DNA of 22,325 bases from NCBI GenBank assembly GCA_910586735.1, contig CAJUJW010000044.1:1-22325 (forward strand), given 5' to 3'. The notes below the pieces were generated by a model, which saw only the letters and a list, made by a program, of their open reading frames with translations, was not told the origin of the DNA and searched no databases. The translations under genes were made by a program, and so were the position numbers. Positions 6,857-14,882 of the stretch are shown in pieces (the first letter of the stretch is position 1; every line of letters starts with the position of its first letter). Source of the stretch: an uncultured Oscillibacter sp. (GTDB taxonomy: Bacteria > Bacillota > Clostridia > Oscillospirales > Oscillospiraceae).

Positions 6857-8086
6857 TCAAACCACCTGGAACAGATAGAACTTCAAGTAATTCGTCTCCT
6901 CCACGCCCCACAGAATCGGGTGGTCGCAGCTCTGCTGCCGGGCCTCAATCTGCCGGAGGCGGACCCCGGCGTCGTGGGCGGCGGCGCGCAGCATGGCGGT
7001 AAATTTTTCCTCCTCCGCGAAGTGGGAGCAGGAGCAGGTGGCCAGATACCCGCCCCTGGGCAGCAGTTTCATGGCCCGGTAGTTGATTTCCTTATAGCCC
7101 GTCATGGCGTTGGCCGCCGTCTTCCGGGACTTGGTAAAGGCCGGCGGGTCCAGGATGATGAAGTCGTACTTCACCGGTGCCTTCTCCAGGGCGGGCAGCA
7201 GCTCGAAGACGTTGGCGGCCACGCAGTCCACCACGCCGCCCAGGCCGTTTCGTTCCGCGTTGGCCCGGGCCATGGCCACGGCGGACTCCGACACGTCCAC
7301 GGCGGTGACACGCTTCGCCCCGCCCAGGGCGGCGTTCAGGGCGAAGGAGCCCGTGTGCGTGAAGCAGTCCAGCACCGTCTTCCCCGCCGCCAGACGGCCC
7401 ACCGCCCGGCGGTTGTACTTCTGGTCCAGGAAAAAGCCGGTCTTCTGGCCGTTCTCTACATCTACCAGATACTTGATTCCGTTCTCCGTAATCTCCGTCA
7501 CCAGAGACTCCGGTCCCTCCTCCCCCGGCAGGGGGAACCAGCCCTTGTACTGCTCCAGGCCCTCCTTCTCCCGGAGGGCCGCGTCGTTCCGCTCGTAGAC
7601 GCCCCGGATGGTCTGCCCGTCCTCCCGGAGAACCCGGACCAGCAGGGGAAACAGCAGGTCCTTGATGTTCTCCATGCCCACGGACAGCACCTGGACGCTG
7701 AGGAGATCGTGGAACTTGTCCACCGTCAGGCCGGGGAACATGTCCGCCTCCCCGAAAATGACCCGGCAGGCGTCCAGGTCCTCGGGGGCCATGACCGTCT
7801 TCCGGTACTCCCAGGCCCAGCGGAGTTTCCGTTCCCAGAAGGCGGCGTCAAAGCGGTCGTTGGCGTTCCGGGAAATCAGGCGGATTCGGATTTTCGATTT
7901 CTCCGACAAAAAGCCGGTGCCCAGGTACGCGCCCTTCCGGCTCCGCACGTCCACCAGGCCGCCGTTTTCCGGCGCGCCCTCCATGGACAGTATTTCCGCG
8001 TCATAGACCCAGGGGTGCCCCCGGAGAATGGCCGCCTCCGCCTTGGGGGTGACGGCGGCGGCGGCGTAGGACCGCTCTGCTTTCAT
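6857..8086 (-). CDS. rlmI: RlmI-like 23S rRNA (cytosine-C5) methyltransferase
   Basis: Predicted SAM-dependent enzyme that adds a 5-methyl group to a 23S rRNA cytosine (C1962 for E. coli RlmI). The 409 residues are close to the family length of about 396. An N-terminal PUA domain (about 1-75, with LRGHPWVYDAEI) binds RNA. It is followed by a linker with the family tag QKTGFFLDQ (214-222), SAM motif I LDCFTHTGSFA (239-249), motif IV DPPAF (313-317), and the catalytic cysteine motif CSCSH (351-355). The ATG at 8084-8086 has GGGAGG 9 bases upstream. A TGGCAA-17-TACACT promoter with an extended -10 lies at 8119-8147. The exact target base is inferred from family membership. Confidence 0.88.
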   Translation of the reverse strand: MKAERSYAAAAVTPKAEAAILRGHPWVYDAEILSMEGAPENGGLVDVRSRKGAYLGTGFLSEKSKIRIRLISRNANDRFDAAFWERKLRWAWEYRKTVMAPEDLDACRVIFGEADMFPGLTVDKFHDLLSVQVLSVGMENIKDLLFPLLVRVLREDGQTIRGVYERNDAALREKEGLEQYKGWFPLPGEEGPESLVTEITENGIKYLVDVENGQKTGFFLDQKYNRRAVGRLAAGKTVLDCFTHTGSFALNAALGGAKRVTAVDVSESAVAMARANAERNGLGGVVDCVAANVFELLPALEKAPVKYDFIILDPPAFTKSRKTAANAMTGYKEINYRAMKLLPRGGYLATCSCSHFAEEEKFTAMLRAAAHDAGVRLRQIEARQQSCDHPILWGVEETNYLKFYLFQVV

Positions 8087-8118
8087 ATCAAATGACCTCC
8101 CGTCTTTTTCTCCCTCTC

Positions 8119-8147
8119 AGTGTAGCACACTTTTTCCCGCTTTGCCA
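8119..8147 (-). promoter_or_regulatory. Probable promoter of the rlmI operon
   Basis: Minus strand: a TACACT -10 (8119-8124) with the TG of an extended -10 one base before it, and TGGCAA (8142-8147) at 17 bases as a weak -35. It overlaps the sigma-K-like boxes of the divergent amidase gene. Confidence 0.5.
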
Positions 8148-8154
8148 TAGGATT
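8126..8154 (+). promoter_or_regulatory. Sigma-K-like promoter of the amidase gene
   Basis: Plus strand: CACA (8126-8129), 16-base spacer, CATAGGATT (8146-8154). The known sigma-K consensus is mACm, 16-17 bases, CATAnnnTA; only the last -10 base differs. The predicted start is just before the AAGGAGG of the amidase. The motif is short, so chance is possible. Confidence 0.4.
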
Positions 8155-8175
8155 CAATGAGAAGGAGGAATTGCC

Positions 8176-8916
8176 ATGCCTACTATTTATTTGAGTCCGT
8201 CCACCCAGGAGTGGAACAGCTACGTCACCGGCAGCGGCTCTGAGGAATACAACATGAACCTGCTGGCGGACGCGCTGATTCCCTACCTGCGGTCCAACGG
8301 CATCCAATACAAGCGGAACAAGCCCGAGATGACCGCCGGGTCCTCCATCCGGGAGGCCAACCGGGGAACCTACGACCTCTACCTGGCCCTCCACTCCAAC
8401 GGCGCGCCGGAGGGACGCTACGGCGAGGAGCGGGGCATCATCGCCTTTTACTACCCCACCAGCCGCCAGGGCAAGCGGGCGGCGGACCTCATCGCCCAGG
8501 AGCTGCGGAAGATCTACCCCCTCCCCAACAAGGTCACCACCCGCTCTACCACCTCCCTGGGCGAGGTGGCCCAGTCCAACGCCCCGGCGGTGCTGGTGGA
8601 AATCGGCTATCACGACAACTGGTCCGACGCCCAGTGGGTGGAGGGCCACATGGACGCCATCGCCCAGCAGCTGGCCAGGGCCCTGACGGAGTTCTTCGGC
8701 CTGCCCTTCATCTATCCCATGGACCCCGTGGAGGGCCGGGTGGCCGTTAACTGGGGCACGCTGAACCTCCGGAGCTACCCCGCCCCCACCGGAACCGTCA
8801 TCGCAAACCTCCCGAACGGCGCGGAGGTGACGGTCTACGGCGAGTGGCAGGGCTGGTACGTGGTCCAGTACGAGGGACGCGTGGGCTACGCCGCCGCGGC
8901 GTTTATCGACACCTGA
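8176..8916 (+). CDS. N-acetylmuramoyl-L-alanine amidase (Amidase_3) with C-terminal SH3b domain
   Basis: Cell-wall hydrolase predicted to cut the bond between N-acetylmuramic acid and L-alanine. It is 246 residues: an Amidase_3 fold (about 1-175) and an SH3b wall-binding domain (about 188-246, with LNLRSYPAPTGTVI). Visible active-site elements are E23/E24 followed by N26 and N28 (EEYNMNLLAD), H73 in LALHSNGA, and E142 in the catalytic VLVEIGYHDN. The usual first zinc histidine (GHGG) is replaced by the YLSPSTQEWN start, a variant I recall from other clostridial and phage amidases. There is no signal peptide or membrane anchor, unlike secreted autolysins; B. subtilis mother-cell lysins CwlC and CwlH also lack one. 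A very strong AAGGAGG lies 7 bases before the ATG. A sigma-K-like promoter precedes it. A phage-endolysin origin is possible, but no phage genes are near. Confidence 0.87.
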   Translation: MPTIYLSPSTQEWNSYVTGSGSEEYNMNLLADALIPYLRSNGIQYKRNKPEMTAGSSIREANRGTYDLYLALHSNGAPEGRYGEERGIIAFYYPTSRQGKRAADLIAQELRKIYPLPNKVTTRSTTSLGEVAQSNAPAVLVEIGYHDNWSDAQWVEGHMDAIAQQLARALTEFFGLPFIYPMDPVEGRVAVNWGTLNLRSYPAPTGTVIANLPNGAEVTVYGEWQGWYVVQYEGRVGYAAAAFIDT

Positions 8917-8941
8917 GATTCCGGCCCGTACTCCCGGGATC
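8917..8941 (+). terminator. Possible terminator after the amidase gene
   Basis: An 8-bp stem GATTCCGG (8917-8924) with CCGGGATC (8934-8941), including one G-T pair, begins right after the stop codon. The following bases are only mildly T-rich (TCTTCC), with longer T runs 20-35 bases on. Confidence 0.4.
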
Positions 8942-8997
8942 TCTTCCAGGGCTGACAAAATTTTCTTGTTTTTTCGCCGCCGATTTGAGGATTATGC

Positions 8998-9026
8998 TTG
9001 ACAGCGGTCCAGTAAAAGTTTAAACT
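8998..9026 (+). promoter_or_regulatory. Sigma-A promoter of the structured RNA upstream of rny
   Basis: Perfect TTGACA (8998-9003), 17-base spacer, TAAACT (9021-9026). The predicted start is about 9033, some 318 nt before the rny start codon. Confidence 0.8.
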
Positions 9027-9032
9027 AGAAAC

Positions 9033-9290
9033 AGATTGCCGTCGGAGGGCAAAGGGGTGCCCTTCGGTTGTTTTCTAAACGACCCTGTTTCCGGGCCGGT
9101 TTTGAGACCAGGCAATATGCCCAACGGCGAAAGCCGCTCCGCCCCCCAAGGACAAACGCCCCCTCATTTGGGGCCCGGGCGGAGTACAAGGACCCCCATG
9201 TCAGATCGCCGCGGCGGCCATACCGCTGCGGACATCCCATGCCCTTGGAGGGGGGAAATAGCCTCTCCCCCTCTCCGCCGTACGGGCGTG
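9033..9290 (+). ncRNA. Strongly structured non-coding RNA or long rny leader, family not recognised
   Basis: The gap between the amidase and rny (8917-9350) has no believable gene but holds a promoter and nested helices: ATTGCC/GGCAAT (9035-9040 with 9111-9116) closing a domain that contains CGGAGGGCA/TGCCCTTCG (9043-9051 with 9058-9066); a GAAA-capped stem CGGC/GCCG (9125-9136); CTCCGCCC/GGGCGGAG (9137-9144 with 9177-9184); and a long arm made of CAAGG/CCTTG (9187-9191, 9243-9247), ATGTC/GACAT (9198-9202, 9231-9235) and CGCGGCGG/CCGCTGCG (9210-9217, 9223-9230). A last G-rich/C-rich stem occupies about 9247-9276 without a T run. It does not show the conserved cores of RNase P RNA, tmRNA or SRP RNA. 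It could be a 6S-type RNA, or a 5' leader controlling RNase Y. A weak TTGACG box at 9291 might give rny its own promoter. Confidence 0.55.
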
Positions 9291-9350
9291 TTGACGGTTT
9301 TTGAAACGGGCTTCGGACGATACCAAAACTGAATGGAGGAATCAGCAGCC

Positions 9351-10898
<1,548 letters not shown>

Positions 10899-10943
10899 AA
10901 AACTCCCTCCGCAACGGACTGCGGGGGACAAGAACGCATGGAA

Positions 10944-10987
10944 CAGAAAGCGGCCGTGATACCCTCACAGCCGCTTTCTGCCTTTTT
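10944..10987 (+). terminator. rny terminator
   Basis: Stem CAGAAAGCGGC (10944-10954) with GCCGCTTTCTG (10970-10980), 11 bp perfect, followed by CC and a five-T run. Its position rules out the upstream ATG at 10938 as the start of the next gene. Confidence 0.9.
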
Positions 10988-11018
10988 CAGAAACAGAAGA
11001 AAGGAAGTATCGCCAGCT

Positions 11019-11894
11019 ATGAGCGTCTCATCCCTGACAAGCACCCAGAAGGCCCAGGCGGAAAGCCGCCGAAGCGCGGCCAGGCAGTCCGGCCCCTCCG
11101 GCCCCTCCTTCCAGGAGCGGCTGGTCCAGACCACCGCCGCCATCCAGGGGGCCCCTATCCATCTCCGCATGCCCACGGAAAACACCGTCTGTTCCGCCGC
11201 CCGCGCCGGACGGAACAACACCATGCAGGAGGTCTACGCGGAGTACACGGCGGATTCCACCGCCGGGGACCCCATCGTCCGCGTCTCCGGCGTCTCGGAC
11301 AGCGGGCCCTATGACTTCACCTGCCATATCAAGGACATCGACCCCTCCAACGCCTCCTACGCCGAGCTGGCCGCCCTCTTCGGCCACCTGGAGAAGACCG
11401 GCGCGTTTCAGGGCAGCCTGGACAGCCGCGTTCTCCCCACCGGTCTGGAGACCGGCGACGTTACGGAAAAGCGGGATTACCTCGGCATGATCGACCGCCA
11501 CCAGTACGACTCCCATTTCGGCGACACCTGCAAGGCCCAGGCGGCGGAACTGCTGGCCCTCTACCGGCCCTACGCCTCGGGGCCCGTTCAGGGCGCCTCC
11601 GCCCTGGACCACGGCGCTTTTATGAAGGAAAACCTCCTCTCCGCCCTGTCTGATTTCAGGACCTCGATGCTGGGCCGGATGAAAGAGGCCAAGGAGAAGG
11701 AGGAGGAAGAGGAAGCCTGGAACAAGCTCATGAAGTATCTGGACGCCTGGATCGAATCCCTCCGGGAGGAGGCCGACGTTCGGAAAATCGCCCGGGCCCA
11801 CGCAGACCTGCTGGCCTTCCAGTCTGAGGCCGATTCCGGCAGGCCGGACCTGGGGGACTATCTCCTGGGGCAGCTGGAAGGTATGATTCTCTGA
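11019..11894 (+). CDS. Unrecognised hypothetical protein with a charged helical C-terminus
   Basis: I do not recognise this 291-residue protein. There is no signal peptide, membrane segment or catalytic motif. The N-terminus (1-45) is rich in Ser, Gln and Arg and probably disordered. The middle (about 70-170) looks globular, with GDPIVRVSGVSDSGPYDFTC and a DSHFGDTCKAQAAELLALY segment. Residues about 215-260 form a strongly charged helix with a run of Glu (KEAKEKEEEEEAW), likely a coiled coil, followed by a helical tail. The ATG at 11019 has AAGGAAG about 11 bases upstream. The longer reading from 10938 would start before the rny terminator and is rejected. No promoter is obvious, and codon use and GC match the neighbours, so it looks native. 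It is followed by a terminator shared with spoIVFB. Confidence 0.75.
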   Translation: MSVSSLTSTQKAQAESRRSAARQSGPSGPSFQERLVQTTAAIQGAPIHLRMPTENTVCSAARAGRNNTMQEVYAEYTADSTAGDPIVRVSGVSDSGPYDFTCHIKDIDPSNASYAELAALFGHLEKTGAFQGSLDSRVLPTGLETGDVTEKRDYLGMIDRHQYDSHFGDTCKAQAAELLALYRPYASGPVQGASALDHGAFMKENLLSALSDFRTSMLGRMKEAKEKEEEEEAWNKLMKYLDAWIESLREEADVRKIARAHADLLAFQSEADSGRPDLGDYLLGQLEGMIL

Positions 11895-11907
11895 ACATGA
11901 ATAAGCA

Positions 11908-11931
11908 GGGCCCCGGCATACGCCGGGGCCC
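11908..11931. terminator. Shared hairpin between the hypothetical gene and spoIVFB
   Basis: A 10-bp perfect GC-rich stem, GGGCCCCGGC (11908-11917) with GCCGGGGCCC (11922-11931), four-base loop. It lies between two convergent genes, 13 bp after one stop and 10 bp after the other. The T runs on both sides are short, so termination may be incomplete. Confidence 0.65.
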
Positions 11932-11941
11932 TTCCCCGTTC

Positions 11942-12535
11942 TCAGGAACACCCGCCGGGCATCCAGGGCCGGGCCCCCCAATAGACGGCGGCGCACAGCG
12001 CCGGCAGCAGCCACAAGCTCCCGCCGGTCCGCCGCATGACGCAGGCGATCAACCCCGCCAGGGACGCCGCCGTCACTGCCCCGGTCCAGCGGGCCGCCCG
12101 CTCTCCCGCCGCCGGGCCCCAATCCCAGGAGGCCAGCAGCCACAGCGCCCTTCCCCCGTCCAGGGGGCGGATGGGCAGGAGGTTGAAGACGCACAGCACC
12201 AGGTTCGCCCCCACGGCGGCGGGCCAGCATCCCTTTCCCAAGGCCGTCAGCGCCAGGGCCGCCAGGAGGTTCGCCCCGGGGCCCGCCAGCACCGCCGCCA
12301 GCTCTCCGCCGTAGGACAGCCGTCCGCTGTCCGTCTCCAGCACCGCCCCCAGGGCGCTGAGGCGGAAGCCCGTCACCTCCGCCCCCAGTGCCCGGAGTAC
12401 CGCCCAGTGGCCCAGCTCGTGGACGGCGGAGGCCCCCAGCACGGTGAGCAGGGGTTCCCAGCCGTTGGCCAGGGCAAACCAGGCCGCCAGCAGAGCGAAC
12501 CCGCCGGTTGCCCGGACCCTACAGGGCGGAGACAT
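11942..12535 (-). CDS. spoIVFB: SpoIVFB-like site-2 (M50) intramembrane metalloprotease
   Basis: Polytopic zinc protease. In B. subtilis SpoIVFB cuts pro-sigma-K in the membrane around the forespore and so turns on late mother-cell genes. The zinc motif HELGH is at 39-43 inside a hydrophobic helix, GPGANL at 85-90, and the third ligand motif NLLPIRPLDGGR at 118-129 (D126). At 197 residues it ends soon after the last membrane segment. The 288-residue Bacillus protein continues into a CBS domain that senses ATP and holds the substrate; this one has none. The start overlaps the end of spoIVFA by 17 bp with no clear ribosome binding site, which suggests translational coupling. The assignment rests on the M50 motifs plus the spoIVFA partner; a general S2P protease is the alternative. 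Confidence 0.85.
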   Translation of the reverse strand: MSPPCRVRATGGFALLAAWFALANGWEPLLTVLGASAVHELGHWAVLRALGAEVTGFRLSALGAVLETDSGRLSYGGELAAVLAGPGANLLAALALTALGKGCWPAAVGANLVLCVFNLLPIRPLDGGRALWLLASWDWGPAAGERAARWTGAVTAASLAGLIACVMRRTGGSLWLLPALCAAVYWGARPWMPGGCS

Positions 12536-13484
12536 AGTAGACGGGATTCAGATAGGTGCCATCCCGCTGGAGCTCAAAATGCAGATGGGGCCCGGTGGCC
12601 ATGCCCGTTTCCCCCACCTCGGCGATCTTCTCCCCCCGGCGCACCGCCGCGCCGGAGGAGACCGTAATGCGGCTGCAATGGGCGTAGAGAGTGGAGTAGC
12701 CCCCCTCGTGGGCCACGACACAGTACCGGCCATAGCTGCTGCTGTCCCCCACGGCGGTGACGCTTCCGTCGGCGAAGCAGCGCACCTCCGTCCCCGTGTC
12801 CGCCGCCAGGTCCACGCCGTAGTGGAACCGCTCCTCCCCCTCCGTGGGGTGTTCCCGATAGCCGAAGTCGGAGCTGAGGGTCCCCGCCACCGGGGCACAG
12901 TAGTCAAAGCCCAGAAGGGCCTGCTCCATGCTGACCCCCTCGGGGAGGTTCTCCTGGGAGTACAGGACATAGGCCAGGGTGGAAACCGAGGGCGCCTCCT
13001 CCCCGGCCGCCGGGGACGCCTCCGGGCTGTCGGGTTCCCTCCGGTAGCTCCGCAGGGTCTCCAGCGCCGCGCCGTCCCGGAGTTTTGGCGCCTGGATGGC
13101 CGCGCCCTCCTCCGGGGAGGCGCTTCCCGTCTGGACCGCCTCGTCCTGGGGGCGGAACACCGCCTGGTAGACCTCCAGCACCCCCTCCTCCCCGGAGAAG
13201 GCCCGGCCCACGGCGGAGAACACCGCCTGCACGTCCATGTTCCGCTCCATGGCGGCGGACAGCTTTTCGTTGAAGGCCGCCATCCGGGCCGGGAGCAGTA
13301 ACTTTGCCGCCACCAGCGCCACGAAAATACTCCCGCAGGCCACCAGCTGCGCCAGCCGCCGCAGGTCCTTTGCCGCCAGGTGCTCGTTTCTCCTGCGCCG
13401 GGACCGAACGCTCTGTCCAGCCTGAACGCCCCGTCGGCGCGCCTGGGCGGTCATCAGCCGCCGCCCCGCCTGCCGTGAAGTCAT
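12519..13484 (-). CDS. spoIVFA: SpoIVFA-like membrane protein with M23 (LytM) domain
   Basis: In Bacillus, SpoIVFA anchors and inhibits SpoIVFB until SpoIVB signalling. This 321-residue protein has a very basic cytoplasmic N-terminus (1-42, many Arg), one membrane helix (about 43-65), a long low-complexity linker (about 70-195) and a C-terminal M23/LytM domain (about 196-321). The M23 zinc ligands look complete: HxxxD as H221 and D225 in HYGVDLA, and HLH at 300-302 in GPHLHFEL, with H269 in YAHCS as the accessory histidine. If it is a true SpoIVFA, intact ligands are noteworthy. A stand-alone M23 wall hydrolase is the alternative, but the overlapping M50 gene favours the sporulation pair. The ATG at 13482-13484 has AAAGGAGGGG upstream, and a sigma-E-like promoter lies 45 bp before it. 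Confidence 0.83.
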   Translation of the reverse strand: MTSRQAGRRLMTAQARRRGVQAGQSVRSRRRRNEHLAAKDLRRLAQLVACGSIFVALVAAKLLLPARMAAFNEKLSAAMERNMDVQAVFSAVGRAFSGEEGVLEVYQAVFRPQDEAVQTGSASPEEGAAIQAPKLRDGAALETLRSYRREPDSPEASPAAGEEAPSVSTLAYVLYSQENLPEGVSMEQALLGFDYCAPVAGTLSSDFGYREHPTEGEERFHYGVDLAADTGTEVRCFADGSVTAVGDSSSYGRYCVVAHEGGYSTLYAHCSRITVSSGAAVRRGEKIAEVGETGMATGPHLHFELQRDGTYLNPVYYVSAL

Positions 13485-13528
13485 ATCCGTCCCCTCCTTT
13501 GGGAAATTTATACAGCTTGTTTCTTTGT

Positions 13529-13557
13529 ATTTTATGTGCCCGATTCTGTAAAAATGC
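13529..13557 (-). promoter_or_regulatory. Sigma-E-like promoter of spoIVFA-spoIVFB
   Basis: Minus strand: GCATTTT (13551-13557), 14-base spacer, CATAAAAT (13529-13536). The sigma-E consensus is kmATATT-N14-CATACAAT, so 6 of 7 and 7 of 8 positions fit. The predicted start is about 38 nt before the ATG. Bacillus spoIVF is a known sigma-E operon, which supports the call. Confidence 0.65.
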
Positions 13558-13618
13558 CGGTAAAGCCCCGCCGCTTTCCCGCCCGCTGAGAATCTTATGA
13601 AAATATGAAAAAAAAACC

Positions 13619-13647
13619 TTGCTTTTTGGAGCTTTCCCTGCTAGAAT
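13619..13647 (+). promoter_or_regulatory. Sigma-A promoter of rpsT
   Basis: TTGCTT (13619-13624), 17-base spacer, TAGAAT (13642-13647) with a TG two bases before it (extended -10). The start is near 13654, giving a leader of about 58 nt that can form a small stem (GGTAGG/CCTGCC, about 13660-13677). Confidence 0.7.
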
Positions 13648-13711
13648 ATAAGTCTGTACGGTAGGGTTTATCCTGCCCGCATGAAATCAACGGCCAAAGG
13701 AGGTGTTTGGT

Positions 13712-13975
13712 TTGCCGAATATCAAGTCTGCCAAGAAGCGCGTCCTCATCGGAAAAGCGAGGAACGCCCGCAACAAGGCCACGAAATCCGATCTCAAAAC
13801 CGCGATCAAAAAGTTCGAGGCCGCCGCGGCGGAGGGCAATCGCACCGATGCCGATGGCGCTTACAAGGTTGCGGTAAAAAAGGTCGATCAGGCTGTGGCG
13901 AAGGGCGTTCTGCATAAGAACGCGGCCGCTCACAAGAAGAGCGCCCTGACCCTGAAGCTCAATCGGATCGGTTGA
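13712..13975 (+). CDS. rpsT: 30S ribosomal protein S20
   Basis: Small, very basic 16S rRNA-binding protein of the 30S body. It is 87 residues from the TTG at 13712-13714, giving the standard (M)PNIKSAKKRVLI start, with AAAGGAGG 8 bases upstream. A GTG three codons earlier sits directly on the ribosome binding site and is not usable. The C-terminal LHKNAAAHKKSALTLKLN segment is typical. A TTG start is also found in E. coli rpsT (UUG), where it contributes to S20 autoregulation; the same could hold here. It diverges from spoIVFA and reads toward tatD, from which it is separated by a strong terminator. Confidence 0.96.
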   Translation: MPNIKSAKKRVLIGKARNARNKATKSDLKTAIKKFEAAAAEGNRTDADGAYKVAVKKVDQAVAKGVLHKNAAAHKKSALTLKLNRIG

Positions 13976-14043
13976 TCCCGCATATCCCCCCAAACGGGGT
14001 ATTGACGCTTCCGTGTGAACGCCCGGAGGCCGTCAGGCCAAAA

Positions 14044-14074
14044 GGGCATCCAATCGGATGTCCTTTTTGTTTTT
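14044..14074 (+). terminator. rpsT terminator directly before the tatD ribosome binding site
   Basis: Stem GGGCATCC (14044-14051) with GGATGTCC (14056-14063), 8 bp with one G-T pair, loop AATC, then TTTTTGTTTTT. The T run ends immediately before the AAGGAGG of tatD. With no other promoter visible, tatD probably depends on read-through. Confidence 0.88.
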
Positions 14075-14091
14075 AAGGAGGTGCTTTCCCC

Positions 14092-14865
14092 GTGCCCATC
14101 TTTGACACCCACGCCCATTACGACTCCGGCGGCTTCAACGCCGACCGGGACGAGGTTCTCTCCGCCCTCCCCGCCGCCGGGGTGGGGCTGGTGGTGGACC
14201 CCGGCTGTGAGCTGGAGAGCTCCCGGGCCGCCGTCGCCCTGGCGGAACAATATCCCTTTGTCTACGCCGCCGCGGGTATCCACCCCTCCGACTGCGCCGG
14301 GACCGGAGAGGCGGAATTTGCCGCCCTCCGAGAGCTGTGCCGCCACGAAAAGGTGGTTGCTGTGGGAGAGATCGGCCTGGACTACTACTGGAAGGACAAC
14401 CCCCCCAGGGAGTTCCAGCAGATGGTGTTCCGGCGGCAGATCGAGCTGGCCCTTGAGCTGGACCTGCCCGTCATCGTCCACGACCGGGAGGCTCACGGGG
14501 ATTCCCTGTCCATCGTGCTGGACTACCCGGAGGTCCGGGGGGTGTTTCACTGCTTCTCCGGCAGCCCCCAGATGGCGGAGGAACTGCTGAAACGGGGCTG
14601 GTACCTGGGCTTTGACGGGCCCATCACCTACAAGAACGCCGCCAAGGCCCCCGAGGTGGCCGCCGTCACCCCCCTGGACCGCATCGTGGTGGAGACGGAT
14701 TCGCCCTATCTCACGCCGGTCCCCTTCCGGGGGAAGCGGAACGACAGCCGGAACCTGCCCTACGTCATTGAAAAGCTGGCGGAGTGGAAGGGCGTCACGC
14801 CGGAGGAGATGACCCGGATTACCTGGGAAAATGGTCTGCGGCTGTTTCCGAAGATCCAGCTCTGA
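14092..14865 (+). CDS. tatD: TatD-family metal-dependent DNase
   Basis: TIM-barrel hydrolase of the TatD family, linked to 3'-5' exonuclease activity and DNA repair; cytoplasmic. It is 257 residues, the usual length. Metal ligands are visible in order: H7 and H9 (DTHAHYD), E93 (GEIGLDYYW), H130 (VIVHDREAH), H153 (FHCFSGS) and D203 (ETDSPYLTP). It starts at GTG 14092 with AAGGAGG 10 bases upstream; no better start is present. It heads a run of closely spaced plus-strand genes and lies two genes before a TatD-associated radical SAM gene. The rpsT terminator just upstream means it is co-transcribed with rpsT only by read-through. Confidence 0.94.
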   Translation: MPIFDTHAHYDSGGFNADRDEVLSALPAAGVGLVVDPGCELESSRAAVALAEQYPFVYAAAGIHPSDCAGTGEAEFAALRELCRHEKVVAVGEIGLDYYWKDNPPREFQQMVFRRQIELALELDLPVIVHDREAHGDSLSIVLDYPEVRGVFHCFSGSPQMAEELLKRGWYLGFDGPITYKNAAKAPEVAAVTPLDRIVVETDSPYLTPVPFRGKRNDSRNLPYVIEKLAEWKGVTPEEMTRITWENGLRLFPKIQL

Positions 14866-14882
14866 ATAAGGAGGGCCCGCCC

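Noticed and set aside
9036..9332. Small plus-strand frame of 98 codons in the gap before rny
   Set aside because: No ribosome binding site, no recognisable protein features, and it runs through the paired RNA helices; it is more likely non-coding.
10938..11018. Upstream ATG extending the hypothetical gene after rny
   Set aside because: The extension contains the rny terminator hairpin and T run, and lacks a ribosome binding site; the ATG at 11019 is better.
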